Source: Castellaniella sp034674885
Lineage (GTDB): Bacteria; Pseudomonadota; Gammaproteobacteria; Burkholderiales; Burkholderiaceae_B
Assembly (NCBI RefSeq): GCF_034674885.1
Contig: NZ_JAUCDS010000021.1
Coordinates: 1-54,208 of the forward strand
Length of the DNA stretch: 54,208 nucleotides
Direction of reading: 5' to 3'
Part shown: piece by piece, positions 1 to 9,737 of the stretch
How the letters are laid out: the number at the start of each line of letters is the position of its first letter
Position numbering within the stretch: the first letter of the stretch is position 1
Translations under genes and position numbers: made by a program
The notes under the pieces: generated by a model
Seen by the model: only the letters and a program-made list of their open reading frames with translations
The model's database searches: none
What the model was told of the DNA's origin: nothing

Positions 1-54
1 TTCATCACCTACGTGCCCGCCGTCAGCCTCTGGCTGCCGGGCCTGTTCGGCTGA
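1..54 (+). CDS. TRAP transporter large permease (DctM-like), C-terminal end only
   Basis: Only the last 17 codons and the TGA stop lie in the window. They read FITYVPAVSLWLPGLFG. This resembles the C-terminus of DctM-type TRAP large permeases, whose last membrane helix usually leads into a (T/V)P-x-(I/L)SLWLP-x-L-(L/F)G tail. Such proteins form the membrane channel of tripartite, ion-gradient-driven carboxylate importers. The call rests on a short hydrophobic tail, so the family is likely and the substrate unknown. The gene converges on the TDT transporter downstream. Confidence 0.6.
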   Translation, partial: FITYVPAVSLWLPGLFG

Positions 55-67
55 TCTGCTGACATGC

Positions 68-123
68 GGGTGTCACACGAGACACCCATAATCCCCGCGC
101 TGCCTGGGCCACCCGGCCCAGGC
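68..123. terminator. Two hairpins between convergent genes
   Basis: Two perfect inverted repeats lie back to back: GGGTGTC/GACACCC (68-74 and 81-87), then GCCTGGGCC/GGCCCAGGC (102-110 and 115-123, 4-nt loop). They sit between the stops of two convergent genes, which suits a bidirectional transcription end. Neither has a clear T-tract, so intrinsic termination is uncertain. Confidence 0.4.
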
Positions 124-156
124 TTGCGCTGCCGGGGGACCTGATCGAGTCGCCGA

Positions 157-1287
157 CTAGTCCTGCGCCGGGGGCCTGCGCCCCCGGCGCAGGACCGAAC
201 GCACCATGCCTACAAAGGTCACCAACCAGGCGAACAGGGCGATGTGCAGGAAGACGCGCGGCATGCCCGCCAGAAAGCCGAATTCCATGGCCCGGTCCAT
301 CTGCCAGGTGCTGGCGGCATACATGCCCAAGGGGAACACGGCGCCCCAGTACAGAGGGTCATACTGGAAGGGAAAGCGCTGAAAACCGTAGCGCCAGACC
401 CCCAGCAAAAGCAGCATCGGAATCCACCACGATCCGGTCGCCCAGTAGAACACCGTGAAGCCCTTCAGAAACGGCAGCAACGACACCAGGAAGGGGGCCT
501 GCGGGGCGTTCAGGATCAGCAGCGATCCGGCCAGGGTGGAGATCGCCATCGCCCCCATGTTGATCCAGTACGGAGGCGAGAGATCATCCGGGGAAAAGCG
601 GAAGAACACATAGCGGTAGAAGATCAGCGACATCATCCAGATGTACAGCATGCCGCCCCACAACCACATGGACAGCGCCATCAGGTTCAATTCCAGCCGA
701 TACGGCTGGCCGATGCGCGCGGCCAGCAAGGCGCTGGACACCGCCAGCGACTGGGTCGCCACCACCGACAGCAGCCAGCCGCCACTGATGCCCTTGTCCA
801 ATGTGGGTTTGTCCACCTTCACCGTGAAGGCGGTAAAGATCGTGTAGGTCAGGCAGATCCACAGAATGACCGCCAGCAGCCACAGGGCAAAGCCCACGGA
901 CAGACTGTCGGCCTGCACGATGAACTGGCTGGCCAGGATGCCGGTGGCAGCCACGGCCGTGAAATAGCCCGACCCGCGCAGATGGCTGACCATATCCCCG
1001 AAAAATCGGCGGGGGTAGCGCAGCGCCCGCAGGACGTACAACACGCACAGGATGCCGTACTGCAACATGTTCAGCAGGAACAGCGCCTGGGCGATCAGCG
1101 GCCTTTCCATCATGTCGGCCCCCAGGGACACGATCCCCGTGGCCATCACCAAGCCGAAGTAGGCGGGTGACAGATCGGCCAGCCGCCCACCCGGCCCGCC
1201 TGACCCACCCGGCGCACCGCCCTGCAGCGCCGCACCCACGACCGGCGCCGGGACCGATGCCTGACCCCGCGATTCCCCCTTGCCCAT
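157..1287 (-). CDS. TDT-family (TehA/Mae1/SLAC1-like) transporter
   Basis: A 376-residue polytopic inner-membrane protein. An N-terminal cytoplasmic stretch rich in Gly, Ala and Pro is followed by about ten hydrophobic segments. The segment SPAYFGLVMATGIVSLG, near residue 40, matches the opening helix of the tellurite-resistance/dicarboxylate transporter (TDT) superfamily, which includes TehA, Mae1 and the anion channel SLAC1. The start at 1287 was chosen because AAGGAGG lies 5 nt upstream. The frame is open for 59 more codons (to 1464), but that part has no SD and overlaps the prfB start region. Substrate cannot be told from sequence: C4-dicarboxylate, sulfite or other anions are all possible. 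It is divergent from prfB and convergent with a TRAP permease, another carboxylate-type carrier. Confidence 0.8.
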   Translation of the reverse strand: MGKGESRGQASVPAPVVGAALQGGAPGGSGGPGGRLADLSPAYFGLVMATGIVSLGADMMERPLIAQALFLLNMLQYGILCVLYVLRALRYPRRFFGDMVSHLRGSGYFTAVAATGILASQFIVQADSLSVGFALWLLAVILWICLTYTIFTAFTVKVDKPTLDKGISGGWLLSVVATQSLAVSSALLAARIGQPYRLELNLMALSMWLWGGMLYIWMMSLIFYRYVFFRFSPDDLSPPYWINMGAMAISTLAGSLLILNAPQAPFLVSLLPFLKGFTVFYWATGSWWIPMLLLLGVWRYGFQRFPFQYDPLYWGAVFPLGMYAASTWQMDRAMEFGFLAGMPRVFLHIALFAWLVTFVGMVRSVLRRGRRPPAQD

Positions 1288-1428
1288 GCAGCCCTCCTTG
1301 CTGAGGGACGCCGCGCATCGCCTTGACAGCCCGCACACCGGGCGTCCGAAGACGGCGTTCCCTGCCGGTTGTCCCGGCGCGTTAAAATGCTCGATTATCT
1401 TCGCAGTGTAAGAAAAAAGGAAACTCAT

Positions 1429-2533
1429 ATGGAAGCCGAACGCCATAACCAGATCAGCGCTCACATCGAGGACTACCTGGAGCGCCAGGCCATTCTCCGG
1501 AGGTATCTTTGACTACGATGCCAAGGCAGAACGCCTGCTCGTCGTCAATGCCGAACTGGAAAACCCTGACGTCTGGAACGACCCTCAGCACGCCCAGGAT
1601 CTTGGGCGTGAAAAGAAATCCCTGGAAAATGTCGTTCAAACCCTGAGCAGCCTGGAACGCGGGTTGCTGGACGCCCGCGACCTGTTCGAACTGGCCAGCG
1701 CCGATGACGACGATGCTACGCTGATCGCCATCGAATCCGATTGCGAAGCCCTGCGCGAAAGCTTGGAAGCCCTGGAATTCCGCCGCATGTTCGACAACCC
1801 GGCCGATCCGCTGAACTGCTTCGTGGACATCCAGGCCGGCGCCGGCGGCACCGAAGCCCAGGACTGGGCCTCCATGCTGCTGCGTCAGTACCTGCACTAC
1901 GGCGAACGCAAGGACTTCAAGGTCGAGATCCTGGAAGAATCCGAAGGCGAAGTCGCCGGTATCAAATCCGCCACCATCAAATTCGAGGGCGAGTACGCCT
2001 ACGGCCTGCTGCGCACCGAAACCGGCGTGCACCGCCTGGTGCGCAAAAGCCCCTTCGACTCGTCCAATGGCCGGCATACGTCTTTTGCCAGCGTATTCGT
2101 GTACCCGGAAATCGACGACTCCTTCGAGATCGACGTCAACCCGGCGGACCTGCGCATCGACACCTACCGCGCCAGTGGCGCGGGCGGCCAGCACATCAAC
2201 AAGACCGACTCGGCCGTGCGCATCACGCACAATCCCACCGGTATCGTCGTCCAGTGTCAGAACGATCGGTCCCAGCACCGCAACCGGGCTGAAGCCATGC
2301 AGATGCTGAAGTCCCGCCTGTACGAACTGGAAATGCGCAACCGCATGGCCGAACAGCAGAAACTGGAAGACGCAAAAAGCGACGTGGGCTGGGGCCATCA
2401 GATCCGTTCCTACGTGCTGGACCAGAGCCGCATCAAGGACCTGCGCACCGGGGTGGAAATCTCCAATACGCAGAAAGTCCTGGACGGCGACCTGGACCCA
2501 TTCATCACCGCCAGCCTGAAGCAAGGGGTTTAA
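1429..2533 (+). CDS. prfB: Peptide chain release factor 2 (programmed +1 frameshift)
   Basis: RF2 terminates translation at UGA and UAA. The gene is encoded in two frames: 1429-1509, then 1511-2533, skipping T1510. Translation starts at ATG 1429 behind AAAAAAGGAAAC and runs 27 codons to CTT, followed by an in-frame TGA (1510-1512). A +1 shift gives LDYDAKAERL and continues to a 367-residue protein (E. coli RF2: 365). The SPF recognition tripeptide falls at residues 207-209 and the catalytic GGQ at 252-254, in SGAGGQHINK. The residue matching E. coli position 246 is Ala, as in most RF2 proteins, not the Thr of K-12. lysS follows after 75 nt in the same direction, a common prfB-lysS pair. Expression is autoregulated: low RF2 favours the shift. 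Confidence 0.97.
1499..1513 (+). promoter_or_regulatory. RF2 programmed frameshift site
   Basis: GGAGG (1499-1503) acts as an internal Shine-Dalgarno element just before TAT-CTT-TGA-C (1504-1513). This matches the classic bacterial prfB recoding signal (E. coli AGGGGG-TAT-CTT-TGA-C): a slippery CTT, a poorly read UGA followed by C, and an SD-like stimulator at short spacing. The reading frame resumes exactly at GAC 1511. Confidence 0.95.
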
Positions 2534-2608
2534 AACCTTGTCTCGCCACGCCCGGACCGGACAGGCGTCCCTGCCCGGCCCTCTTCCCCGAATCACAGAT
2601 CTTCCGAC

Positions 2609-4126
2609 ATGACCGCGCAGACCGACTCCCAAATCCCCGACGAAAACCGCCTGATCGCCGAACGGCGCGCCAAACTCTCCAGCCTGCGCGACGCCGGCCC
2701 CGCCTACCCCAACGATTTCCGTCCCGACAGCCACGCAGCCTCGCTGCACGAGGACTGCGACGCGCAGGACGCCGAGGCGCTGCTGGCCCAGAACCGCCGC
2801 GCCTGCGTGGCCGGGCGCATGATGCTCAAGCGCGTCATGGGAAAGGCCAGCTTTGCCACGGTGCAGGATTCCACTGGCCGCCTGCAGCTGTACCTGGACC
2901 GGGGCGTGCTGGGCGACGAAGCCTACGCGGCCTTCAAGTCCTGGGACATCGGCGACATCGTGGGCGCCGAGGGCCAGGTCTTCAAGACCCATAAAGGCGA
3001 ACTGTCGCTGCGCGTGGAATCGCTGCGCCTGTTGTCGAAATCCCTGCGTCCCCTGCCCGACAAGTTCCACGGCGTGGCCGATCAGGAACTGCGCTACCGC
3101 CAGCGCTATGTCGACCTGATCATGACGCAGGAAACACGCCAGACCTTCCTGGCCCGCAGCCGCATCGTCACCGCCATTCGCCAGATCATGTCGGACGCCG
3201 ACTTCCTGGAAGTCGAGACCCCGATGCTGCACCCGATCCCGGGGGGCGCGGCCGCCAAACCCTTCATCACCCACCACAACGCGCTGGACATGGACATGTA
3301 CCTGCGCATTGCCCCGGAACTCTACCTGAAGCGCCTGATCGTCGGCGGCTTCGAGCGGGTCTTCGAAATCAACCGCAACTTCCGCAACGAGGGGGTCAGC
3401 CCACGCCACAACCCGGAATTCACCATGATGGAATTCTATGCGGCGTACACCGACTACCGTTGGCTGATGGACTACACGGAATCCTTGATCCGCGACACGG
3501 CCCTGAACGTCTGTGGCACGACCGACCTCAGCTACCAGGGGCAGCCGCTGGATCTGGGTCGCGCCTTCGACCGCCTGACCATCACCGAGGCCATCCTGAA
3601 ATACGCCCCGACCTACACGGCCGAACAGTTGCAGGACATCGATTTCCTGCGCCGGGACCTGCGCCGCCTGGGCGCCGACATCGATGGCCCCGTGCTGGCC
3701 CACGCGGGCCTGGGCGCCCTGCAGCTGGCCCTGTTCGAGGAAACGGCAGAAGCCCTGCTGTGGCACCCGACCTTCATCATCGACTACCCGGTCGAGGTCT
3801 CGCCACTGGCCCGGGCATCCGACACCCAGCCCGGCATCACCGAACGCTTCGAGCTGTTCGCCTGCGGCCGCGAGATCGCCAACGGCTTTTCCGAATTGAA
3901 CGACCCGGAAGACCAGGCCGCCCGCTTCCAGGCCCAAGTGGCCGCCAAGGACGCCGGCGACGAGGAAGCCATGTACTACGACGCCGACTACGTGCGGGCA
4001 CTGGAATACGGCATGCCGCCCACGGGCGGCTGCGGCATCGGCATCGACCGTCTGGTCATGATGCTGACCGACAGCCCCAACATCCGCGACGTGATCCTGT
4101 TCCCGCACCTTCGCCGGGAAGACTGA
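2609..4126 (+). CDS. lysS: Lysyl-tRNA synthetase, class II
   Basis: A 505-residue cytoplasmic enzyme that charges tRNA-Lys. An N-terminal OB-fold anticodon-binding domain (about residues 60-150) precedes the class II catalytic core. Motif 2 is visible in FEINRNFRNEGVSPRHNPEF. Motif 3 is in GCGIGIDRLVMMLTDS, near residues 475-490. Length matches bacterial LysRS (E. coli LysS: 505). The start ATG at 2609 has only a weak SD. The gene follows prfB by 75 nt and ends before a strong hairpin shared with the convergent isc operon. Confidence 0.97.
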   Translation: MTAQTDSQIPDENRLIAERRAKLSSLRDAGPAYPNDFRPDSHAASLHEDCDAQDAEALLAQNRRACVAGRMMLKRVMGKASFATVQDSTGRLQLYLDRGVLGDEAYAAFKSWDIGDIVGAEGQVFKTHKGELSLRVESLRLLSKSLRPLPDKFHGVADQELRYRQRYVDLIMTQETRQTFLARSRIVTAIRQIMSDADFLEVETPMLHPIPGGAAAKPFITHHNALDMDMYLRIAPELYLKRLIVGGFERVFEINRNFRNEGVSPRHNPEFTMMEFYAAYTDYRWLMDYTESLIRDTALNVCGTTDLSYQGQPLDLGRAFDRLTITEAILKYAPTYTAEQLQDIDFLRRDLRRLGADIDGPVLAHAGLGALQLALFEETAEALLWHPTFIIDYPVEVSPLARASDTQPGITERFELFACGREIANGFSELNDPEDQAARFQAQVAAKDAGDEEAMYYDADYVRALEYGMPPTGGCGIGIDRLVMMLTDSPNIRDVILFPHLRRED

Positions 4127-4168
4127 CCCCCGCCACCTGCCGTCGGCGGGCCTTGCCCGCCGGCCAGC

Positions 4169-4202
4169 AAAAAGGCCGGTCCACCCAAGGATCGGCCTTT
4201 TT
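4169..4202. terminator. Bidirectional intrinsic terminator between lysS and iscA
   Basis: AAAAAGGCCG (4169-4178) and CGGCCTTTTT (4193-4202) form a 10-bp stem with a 14-nt loop. An A-run on one arm and a T-run on the other give a U-tract on both strands. It lies between the convergent lysS (+) and iscA (-), so it should stop transcription from both sides. Confidence 0.85.
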
Positions 4203-4224
4203 ATTGAAAAACGGAGACGCCACC

Positions 4225-4548
4225 CTACACGGTGAACGACTCCCCACAGCCGCAGGCCGCCTTTTCATTGGGGTTGCGGAAGCGAAAGCCCTCGTTCAGG
4301 CCTTCGCGGGCGTAGTCCAGTTCGGTACCCTGCAAATAGGGCAGACTGTCGGGCGCAACATACAGCCGGGCGCCGAATTGCTCGAAAACCTGATCGTCGG
4401 CGACTGGATCGTCCACATATTCCAGCTGGTAGGACATGCCGGAACAACCGGAGGGTTTCACGCCCAGGCGCAGGCCCAGGCCCTTGCCGCGCTTGTCCAG
4501 ATGGCGCCGGATGTGATCGGCGGCCTGTTGTGTCAGTGTGATTGCCAT
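4225..4548 (-). CDS. iscA: A-type Fe-S carrier protein IscA
   Basis: A 107-residue cytoplasmic protein of the IscA/ErpA/SufA family, which passes Fe-S clusters or iron to apo-proteins. The three ligand cysteines are intact and sit at exactly the E. coli positions: C35 (in PSGCSG), C99 and C101 (in CGCGES). It is the last gene of the iscR-iscS-iscU-like-iscA operon, 27 nt after the scaffold gene. hscB, hscA and fdx, which normally follow, are absent: the next gene is the convergent lysS. Confidence 0.93.
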   Translation of the reverse strand: MAITLTQQAADHIRRHLDKRGKGLGLRLGVKPSGCSGMSYQLEYVDDPVADDQVFEQFGARLYVAPDSLPYLQGTELDYAREGLNEGFRFRNPNEKAACGCGESFTV

Positions 4549-4575
4549 GATGACCTCGACAAAAAAACCGGTGTT

Positions 4576-4962
4576 TCAAGAATGCTTATGAGTGTAGTCT
4601 GCCACGACTGCGCGAATGGCGTCTTCCGCCAGCAAGGCGCAGTGCAGTTTGGCGGCGGGCAGATCCAGCGCCTGGACGAAATCCTGGCTGTGGATGCCCA
4701 GGGCCTGGTCCAGGCTGCGGCCCCGCAGCCAATCGGCGGCCAGCGACCCGGTGGCGATCGCCGCGCCACAGCCAAAGGCCCGGAAGCAGGCGGATTCGAT
4801 GGTCGCCCCCTGCACGCGGATCTGCAGTTTCAGCACCTGCCCCAGGGCGGGAGAACCCACCAAGGCCGTGCCCACGCAGGGGTCCTGCGGATCGAAGGAC
4901 CCGACGTGGCGCGGATGCAGGTAGTGATCCAGGACCTGCGGCCCGTAGCTCGGCCCGGCCAT
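4576..4962 (-). CDS. iscU: IscU-like Fe-S scaffold lacking active-site Cys37 and Asp39
   Basis: A 128-residue member of the IscU/NifU-N scaffold family, alignable from end to end with E. coli IscU. Two of the three cluster-ligand cysteines are present: C65 (FGCGAAIA, E. coli C63) and C108 (KLHCALLAEDA, E. coli C106), with the neighbouring His107. The first ligand loop, PACGD in E. coli, here reads PALGQ. The Cys37 equivalent is therefore Leu40 and the Asp39 equivalent is Gln42. The HscA-binding motif LPPVK is changed to LPAAK (101-105). A non-canonical Cys29 is present in DPCVGT. Start ATG 4962 overlaps the iscS TGA (TGATG), suggesting translational coupling. The changes predict impaired de novo cluster assembly, or a different role, with a second intact iscU elsewhere in the genome. 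That is inference. Confidence 0.85.
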   Translation of the reverse strand: MAGPSYGPQVLDHYLHPRHVGSFDPQDPCVGTALVGSPALGQVLKLQIRVQGATIESACFRAFGCGAAIATGSLAADWLRGRSLDQALGIHSQDFVQALDLPAAKLHCALLAEDAIRAVVADYTHKHS

Positions 4963-6182
4963 CACAGAGCACCTTCCCAGGTGGCCAGTGTGCCCTGCTG
5001 GCGCATTTCCCACAAGGGCGAGACGTCTCGTAGCCGCTGGATCTGCTCGCGCAGCAAAGTCACCGCCTGGTCGATCTGGTCCTGCGTGGTGTAGCGGCCC
5101 AGGGTCAGGCGCAGGGAACTGTGCGCCAGGGGATCGCTGCGGCCCAGCGCTCGTAGCACATAAGAGGGTTCCAGGCTGGCGGACGTGCAAGCCGACCCGC
5201 TGGAGACGGCCAGTTCGGGCACCGACATCAGCAGGGCCTCGCCTTCGATGTGGGCGATGCTGACATTCAGTGTGTGCGCCACGCGCCGGTCGAGCGCTCC
5301 GTTCAGGTAGACGTCCGGCAGATCCTTCAGGCCGTCCCACAGGCGGTCGCGCAGAAACCGGATCCGTGGGATTTCGTCGGCCATGAGTTCTGCTGCCAGT
5401 GCATAGGCCTGCCCCATGCCGACGATCTGGTGCGTGGGCAGGGTGCCGGATCGCAGGCCGCGCTCGTGGCCTCCGCCGTGAATCTGGGCCTCCAGGCGCG
5501 CGCGCGGCTTGCGCCGCACGTACAGCGCCCCGACCCCTTTGGGACCGTAGGTCTTGTGGGCCGACAGGGACATCAGGTCGACACCCAGCGCGTCAACGTC
5601 GATGTCGACCTTGCCTGTGGCCTGGGCAGCATCCGTGTGAAACAGCACGCCGCGTTCATGGCAGATGGCTGCCAGCGTGGCGACATCCTGGATGACGCCG
5701 ATTTCATTGTTCACCAACATGACAGACGCCAGGATGGTGTCGGGTCGCAGCGCAGCCTGCAGCGACTGGGGGTCGACCAGGCCGTCCGCATCGACGTCCA
5801 GGTAGGTGACCTGGAAGCCGCTCTGTTCCAGCGACTGGCAGGTGTCCAGCACGGCCTTGTGCTCGGTGCGCACGGTCACGATGTGACGCCCGCGGGCTGC
5901 GTGGAATTCCGCGACGCCCTTGATGGCCAGGTTATCGGACTCGGTGGCCCCGGACGTCCAGACGATTTCACGCGGATCAGCGTGGATCAGGCCAGCCACC
6001 TGGGCACGGGCCTGTTCCACGGCCTCTTCGGCATCCCAGCCCCAGGCATGGCTGCGCGAGGCCGGGTTGCCGAAGCGCTGACCCAGCCAGGGAACCATGG
6101 CCTGCACGACACGCTCGTCCACCGGCGTGGTGGCCGAATAATCCAGATAGATGGGGAGATCCGGTGACAGACCCTGCGACAT
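4962..6182 (-). CDS. iscS: Cysteine desulfurase IscS
   Basis: A 406-residue PLP enzyme that takes sulfur from L-cysteine for Fe-S clusters and thiolated cofactors. Visible residues are the PLP lysine K210 (LSAHKTYGPKG), the catalytic His109 (RTEHKAVLD) and the persulfide Cys332 in the mobile loop SSGSACTSASLEPSYVLRALG. The C-terminal SPLWEM motif, which E. coli IscS also carries near its partner-binding end, is present, although the end of the protein diverges. The catalytic machinery looks complete, unlike the scaffold encoded next. iscR lies 19 nt upstream, and the stop overlaps the iscU-like start by 1 nt. Confidence 0.96.
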   Translation of the reverse strand: MSQGLSPDLPIYLDYSATTPVDERVVQAMVPWLGQRFGNPASRSHAWGWDAEEAVEQARAQVAGLIHADPREIVWTSGATESDNLAIKGVAEFHAARGRHIVTVRTEHKAVLDTCQSLEQSGFQVTYLDVDADGLVDPQSLQAALRPDTILASVMLVNNEIGVIQDVATLAAICHERGVLFHTDAAQATGKVDIDVDALGVDLMSLSAHKTYGPKGVGALYVRRKPRARLEAQIHGGGHERGLRSGTLPTHQIVGMGQAYALAAELMADEIPRIRFLRDRLWDGLKDLPDVYLNGALDRRVAHTLNVSIAHIEGEALLMSVPELAVSSGSACTSASLEPSYVLRALGRSDPLAHSSLRLTLGRYTTQDQIDQAVTLLREQIQRLRDVSPLWEMRQQGTLATWEGAL

Positions 6183-6201
6183 TGAGACTCCAGAACGACA
6201 A

Positions 6202-6717
6202 TCAGGCGGAAACGGTTTCCTTGCTGGTGTCGGTCACGGGGGTGATGGGAATCGTCGGGCGGCCGCTGCGCAGTTGCCCGGATTCCTGCCATTCCCGCAA
6301 ACGCTGCTGATCCACCAGATCCTGCAGCGACACCGAGTCCAGGTATTCCAGCATTTTACGACTCAAGGTGGCCCACAGGTCATGGGTCATGCATTTCCCC
6401 GACCGTCCATTGCGCCCGATGTCGCAGTTTTCCTTGCCGCCGCAGCTGGTCGCATCCAGCGGTTCGTCCACAGCGAAGATGACGTCCGCCACGGAGATGT
6501 CCCGGGCATGCCGCGCCAGCGTATACCCCCCGCCCGGCCCGCGCACGCTGTCCACCAGTTCGTGGCGACGCAACTTGCCGAAGAGCTGTTCCAGATAGGA
6601 CAGGGAAATATTCTGGCGCTCGCTGATGGCGGCCAGCGTCACCGGCCCGCTGTGATGACGCAAGCCCAGATCGATCATTGCCGTCACGGCAAAACGTCCT
6701 TTGGTCGTCAAACGCAT
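6202..6717 (-). CDS. iscR: Fe-S cluster-sensing Rrf2 regulator IscR
   Basis: A 171-residue Rrf2-family winged-helix regulator. When loaded with [2Fe-2S] it represses its own isc operon. The start at ATG 6717 gives the conserved MRLTTKGRFAVTAMIDL N-terminus, with AAGGGG 7 nt upstream. Cluster ligands are recognisable: C92, C98, a third Cys at 109, and His112 (KCMTHDLW). The spacing between the second and third Cys is 11 residues, against 6 in E. coli (C98-C104), because of a five-residue insert (around IGRNGRSG). It is the first gene of the isc operon, behind two tandem type-1 IscR sites, so autorepression is expected. Confidence 0.95.
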   Translation of the reverse strand: MRLTTKGRFAVTAMIDLGLRHHSGPVTLAAISERQNISLSYLEQLFGKLRRHELVDSVRGPGGGYTLARHARDISVADVIFAVDEPLDATSCGGKENCDIGRNGRSGKCMTHDLWATLSRKMLEYLDSVSLQDLVDQQRLREWQESGQLRSGRPTIPITPVTDTSKETVSA

Positions 6718-6759
6718 GATGAAACCCCTTTGGTCTGAATCCAATCCTGCGGGCAGCAG

Positions 6760-6784
6760 ATACCCGACTGTTCAAGTCAAGTAT
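6760..6784. promoter_or_regulatory. IscR type-1 binding site, proximal to iscR
   Basis: A 25-bp near-palindrome of half-sites ATACCCGACTG and AAGTCAAGTAT. It matches the E. coli type-1 consensus (half-sites ATASYYGACTR and YAGTCRRSTAT) at 23 of 25 positions by my count. It starts 43 bp upstream of the iscR ATG. A plausible minus-strand -10 (TATACT, 6785-6780) overlaps its edge, so binding would block transcription. Confidence 0.8.
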
Positions 6785-6790
6785 AGCCTG

Positions 6791-6815
6791 ATACCTGACT
6801 AAAATACTCAGCTTT
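6791..6815. promoter_or_regulatory. IscR type-1 binding site, distal
   Basis: A second 25-bp element with half-sites ATACCTGACTA and TACTCAGCTTT, again 23 of 25 to the type-1 consensus. Its centre is 31 bp (about three helical turns) from the first site, so two IscR dimers could bind the same face. E. coli iscR also has two type-1 sites. Confidence 0.78.
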
Positions 6816-6904
6816 AAGGGAATACAAGCCGGCCATCTTGATCAATATCAAGTCCAGATTTCAGGCGGGAGATCGAACCGAGACAGACTGGCGCCAGAAA
6901 GGCA

Positions 6905-6927
6905 AACGCCCCGGAGACCGGGGCGTT
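6905..6927 (-). terminator. Hairpin downstream of the phosphatase gene
   Basis: A perfect 10-bp inverted repeat, AACGCCCCGG / CCGGGGCGTT, with a 3-nt loop. It lies 53 nt past the stop of the minus-strand phosphatase. On that strand it is followed by a loose T-rich stretch (TTTGCCTTTCT), so it probably terminates that gene before the iscR promoter region. Confidence 0.6.
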
Positions 6928-6979
6928 CATCAAGGGAGAGGCAGGATGCGCAAGCACGCAATGCCTGCCCGGCGAACCA

Positions 6980-7468
6980 TCAGGCCGCCTGATATTGCAG
7001 GGCGCGTTTACGGACAAGTTCCAGGACGCCCTGACAGGCGTCTTCGATGTAGTCCAGGACTTTGTTGAAGCCTTCGGGGCCACCATAATAGGGGTCGGGC
7101 ACCGTGGCTTCTTCGTATTCGTTCGAAAACCGCATCAACAGCATGAGTTTGTGTTGATAGATTTTCGGGCAACGCTGCTGCAGCGCAGACAGGTTTTCCC
7201 AATCCATGGCCAGGATCAGATCGGCGTCGCGGAAGTCGTCGGCACCGACCTGGCGCGCCACGTAGGCGGACAGATCGTAGCCGCGCTTGCGGGCAGCCGT
7301 CTGCGCACGCGCATCCGGAGCCTCACCCACATGGAACTGGTGGGTGGCCGCCGAATCGACGCTGATGGCATCGGACAGACCGGCTTCGTCGATCAAGTGC
7401 TGGAAGACTCCCTGGGCGGAGGGAGAACGGCAGATATTGCCCGTGCAGACAAAAAGTACCTTATGCAT
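6980..7468 (-). CDS. Low-molecular-weight protein-tyrosine phosphatase
   Basis: A 162-residue cytoplasmic phosphatase. The N-terminal P-loop CTGNICRSPSAQG gives the CX5R signature, with nucleophile Cys8 and Arg14. The general acid is Asp125 in the DPYYGG segment. Length is typical of the family (about 150-165). The start ATG 7468 places the P-loop at the usual distance; upstream in-frame extension to 7507 is possible but unlike the family. No exopolysaccharide genes (wza/wzc) are nearby, so a capsule role as for Wzb is not supported. The gene stands alone between iscR and uvrB. Confidence 0.92.
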   Translation of the reverse strand: MHKVLFVCTGNICRSPSAQGVFQHLIDEAGLSDAISVDSAATHQFHVGEAPDARAQTAARKRGYDLSAYVARQVGADDFRDADLILAMDWENLSALQQRCPKIYQHKLMLLMRFSNEYEEATVPDPYYGGPEGFNKVLDYIEDACQGVLELVRKRALQYQAA

Positions 7469-7600
7469 GATAGGTGAAAGTGTGCGGGAAAACCCGGAAA
7501 TTGGCAAGCATTTTCCCGTGAAATCCGTAAAAAAAACCTGTGGCGTCAGAACTTTGCGGCAGGCAGGGCTTGACGCCGCCTGCCCCCGCTTTTCATACCG

Positions 7601-9643
<2,043 letters not shown>

Positions 9644-9737
9644 GGTTCGTCTGGACACTATTCGGGTAAACCCCTTATTATCCCATCGTTGGCCTCTGCG
9701 ACCAAGACACCATTTTCTTCTGTCTCAACGGTACCCC

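Noticed and set aside
1510..1512. In-frame TGA near the start of prfB as a nonsense mutation
   Set aside because: The surrounding GGAGG-TAT-CTT-TGA-C is the known RF2 recoding signal, and the +1 frame gives a complete protein.
1454..4108. Very long minus-strand open frame (884 codons) opposite prfB-lysS
   Set aside because: It mirrors two well-recognised genes. In GC-rich DNA the codon bias of the true strand keeps the complementary frame open. It shows no family likeness and no SD.
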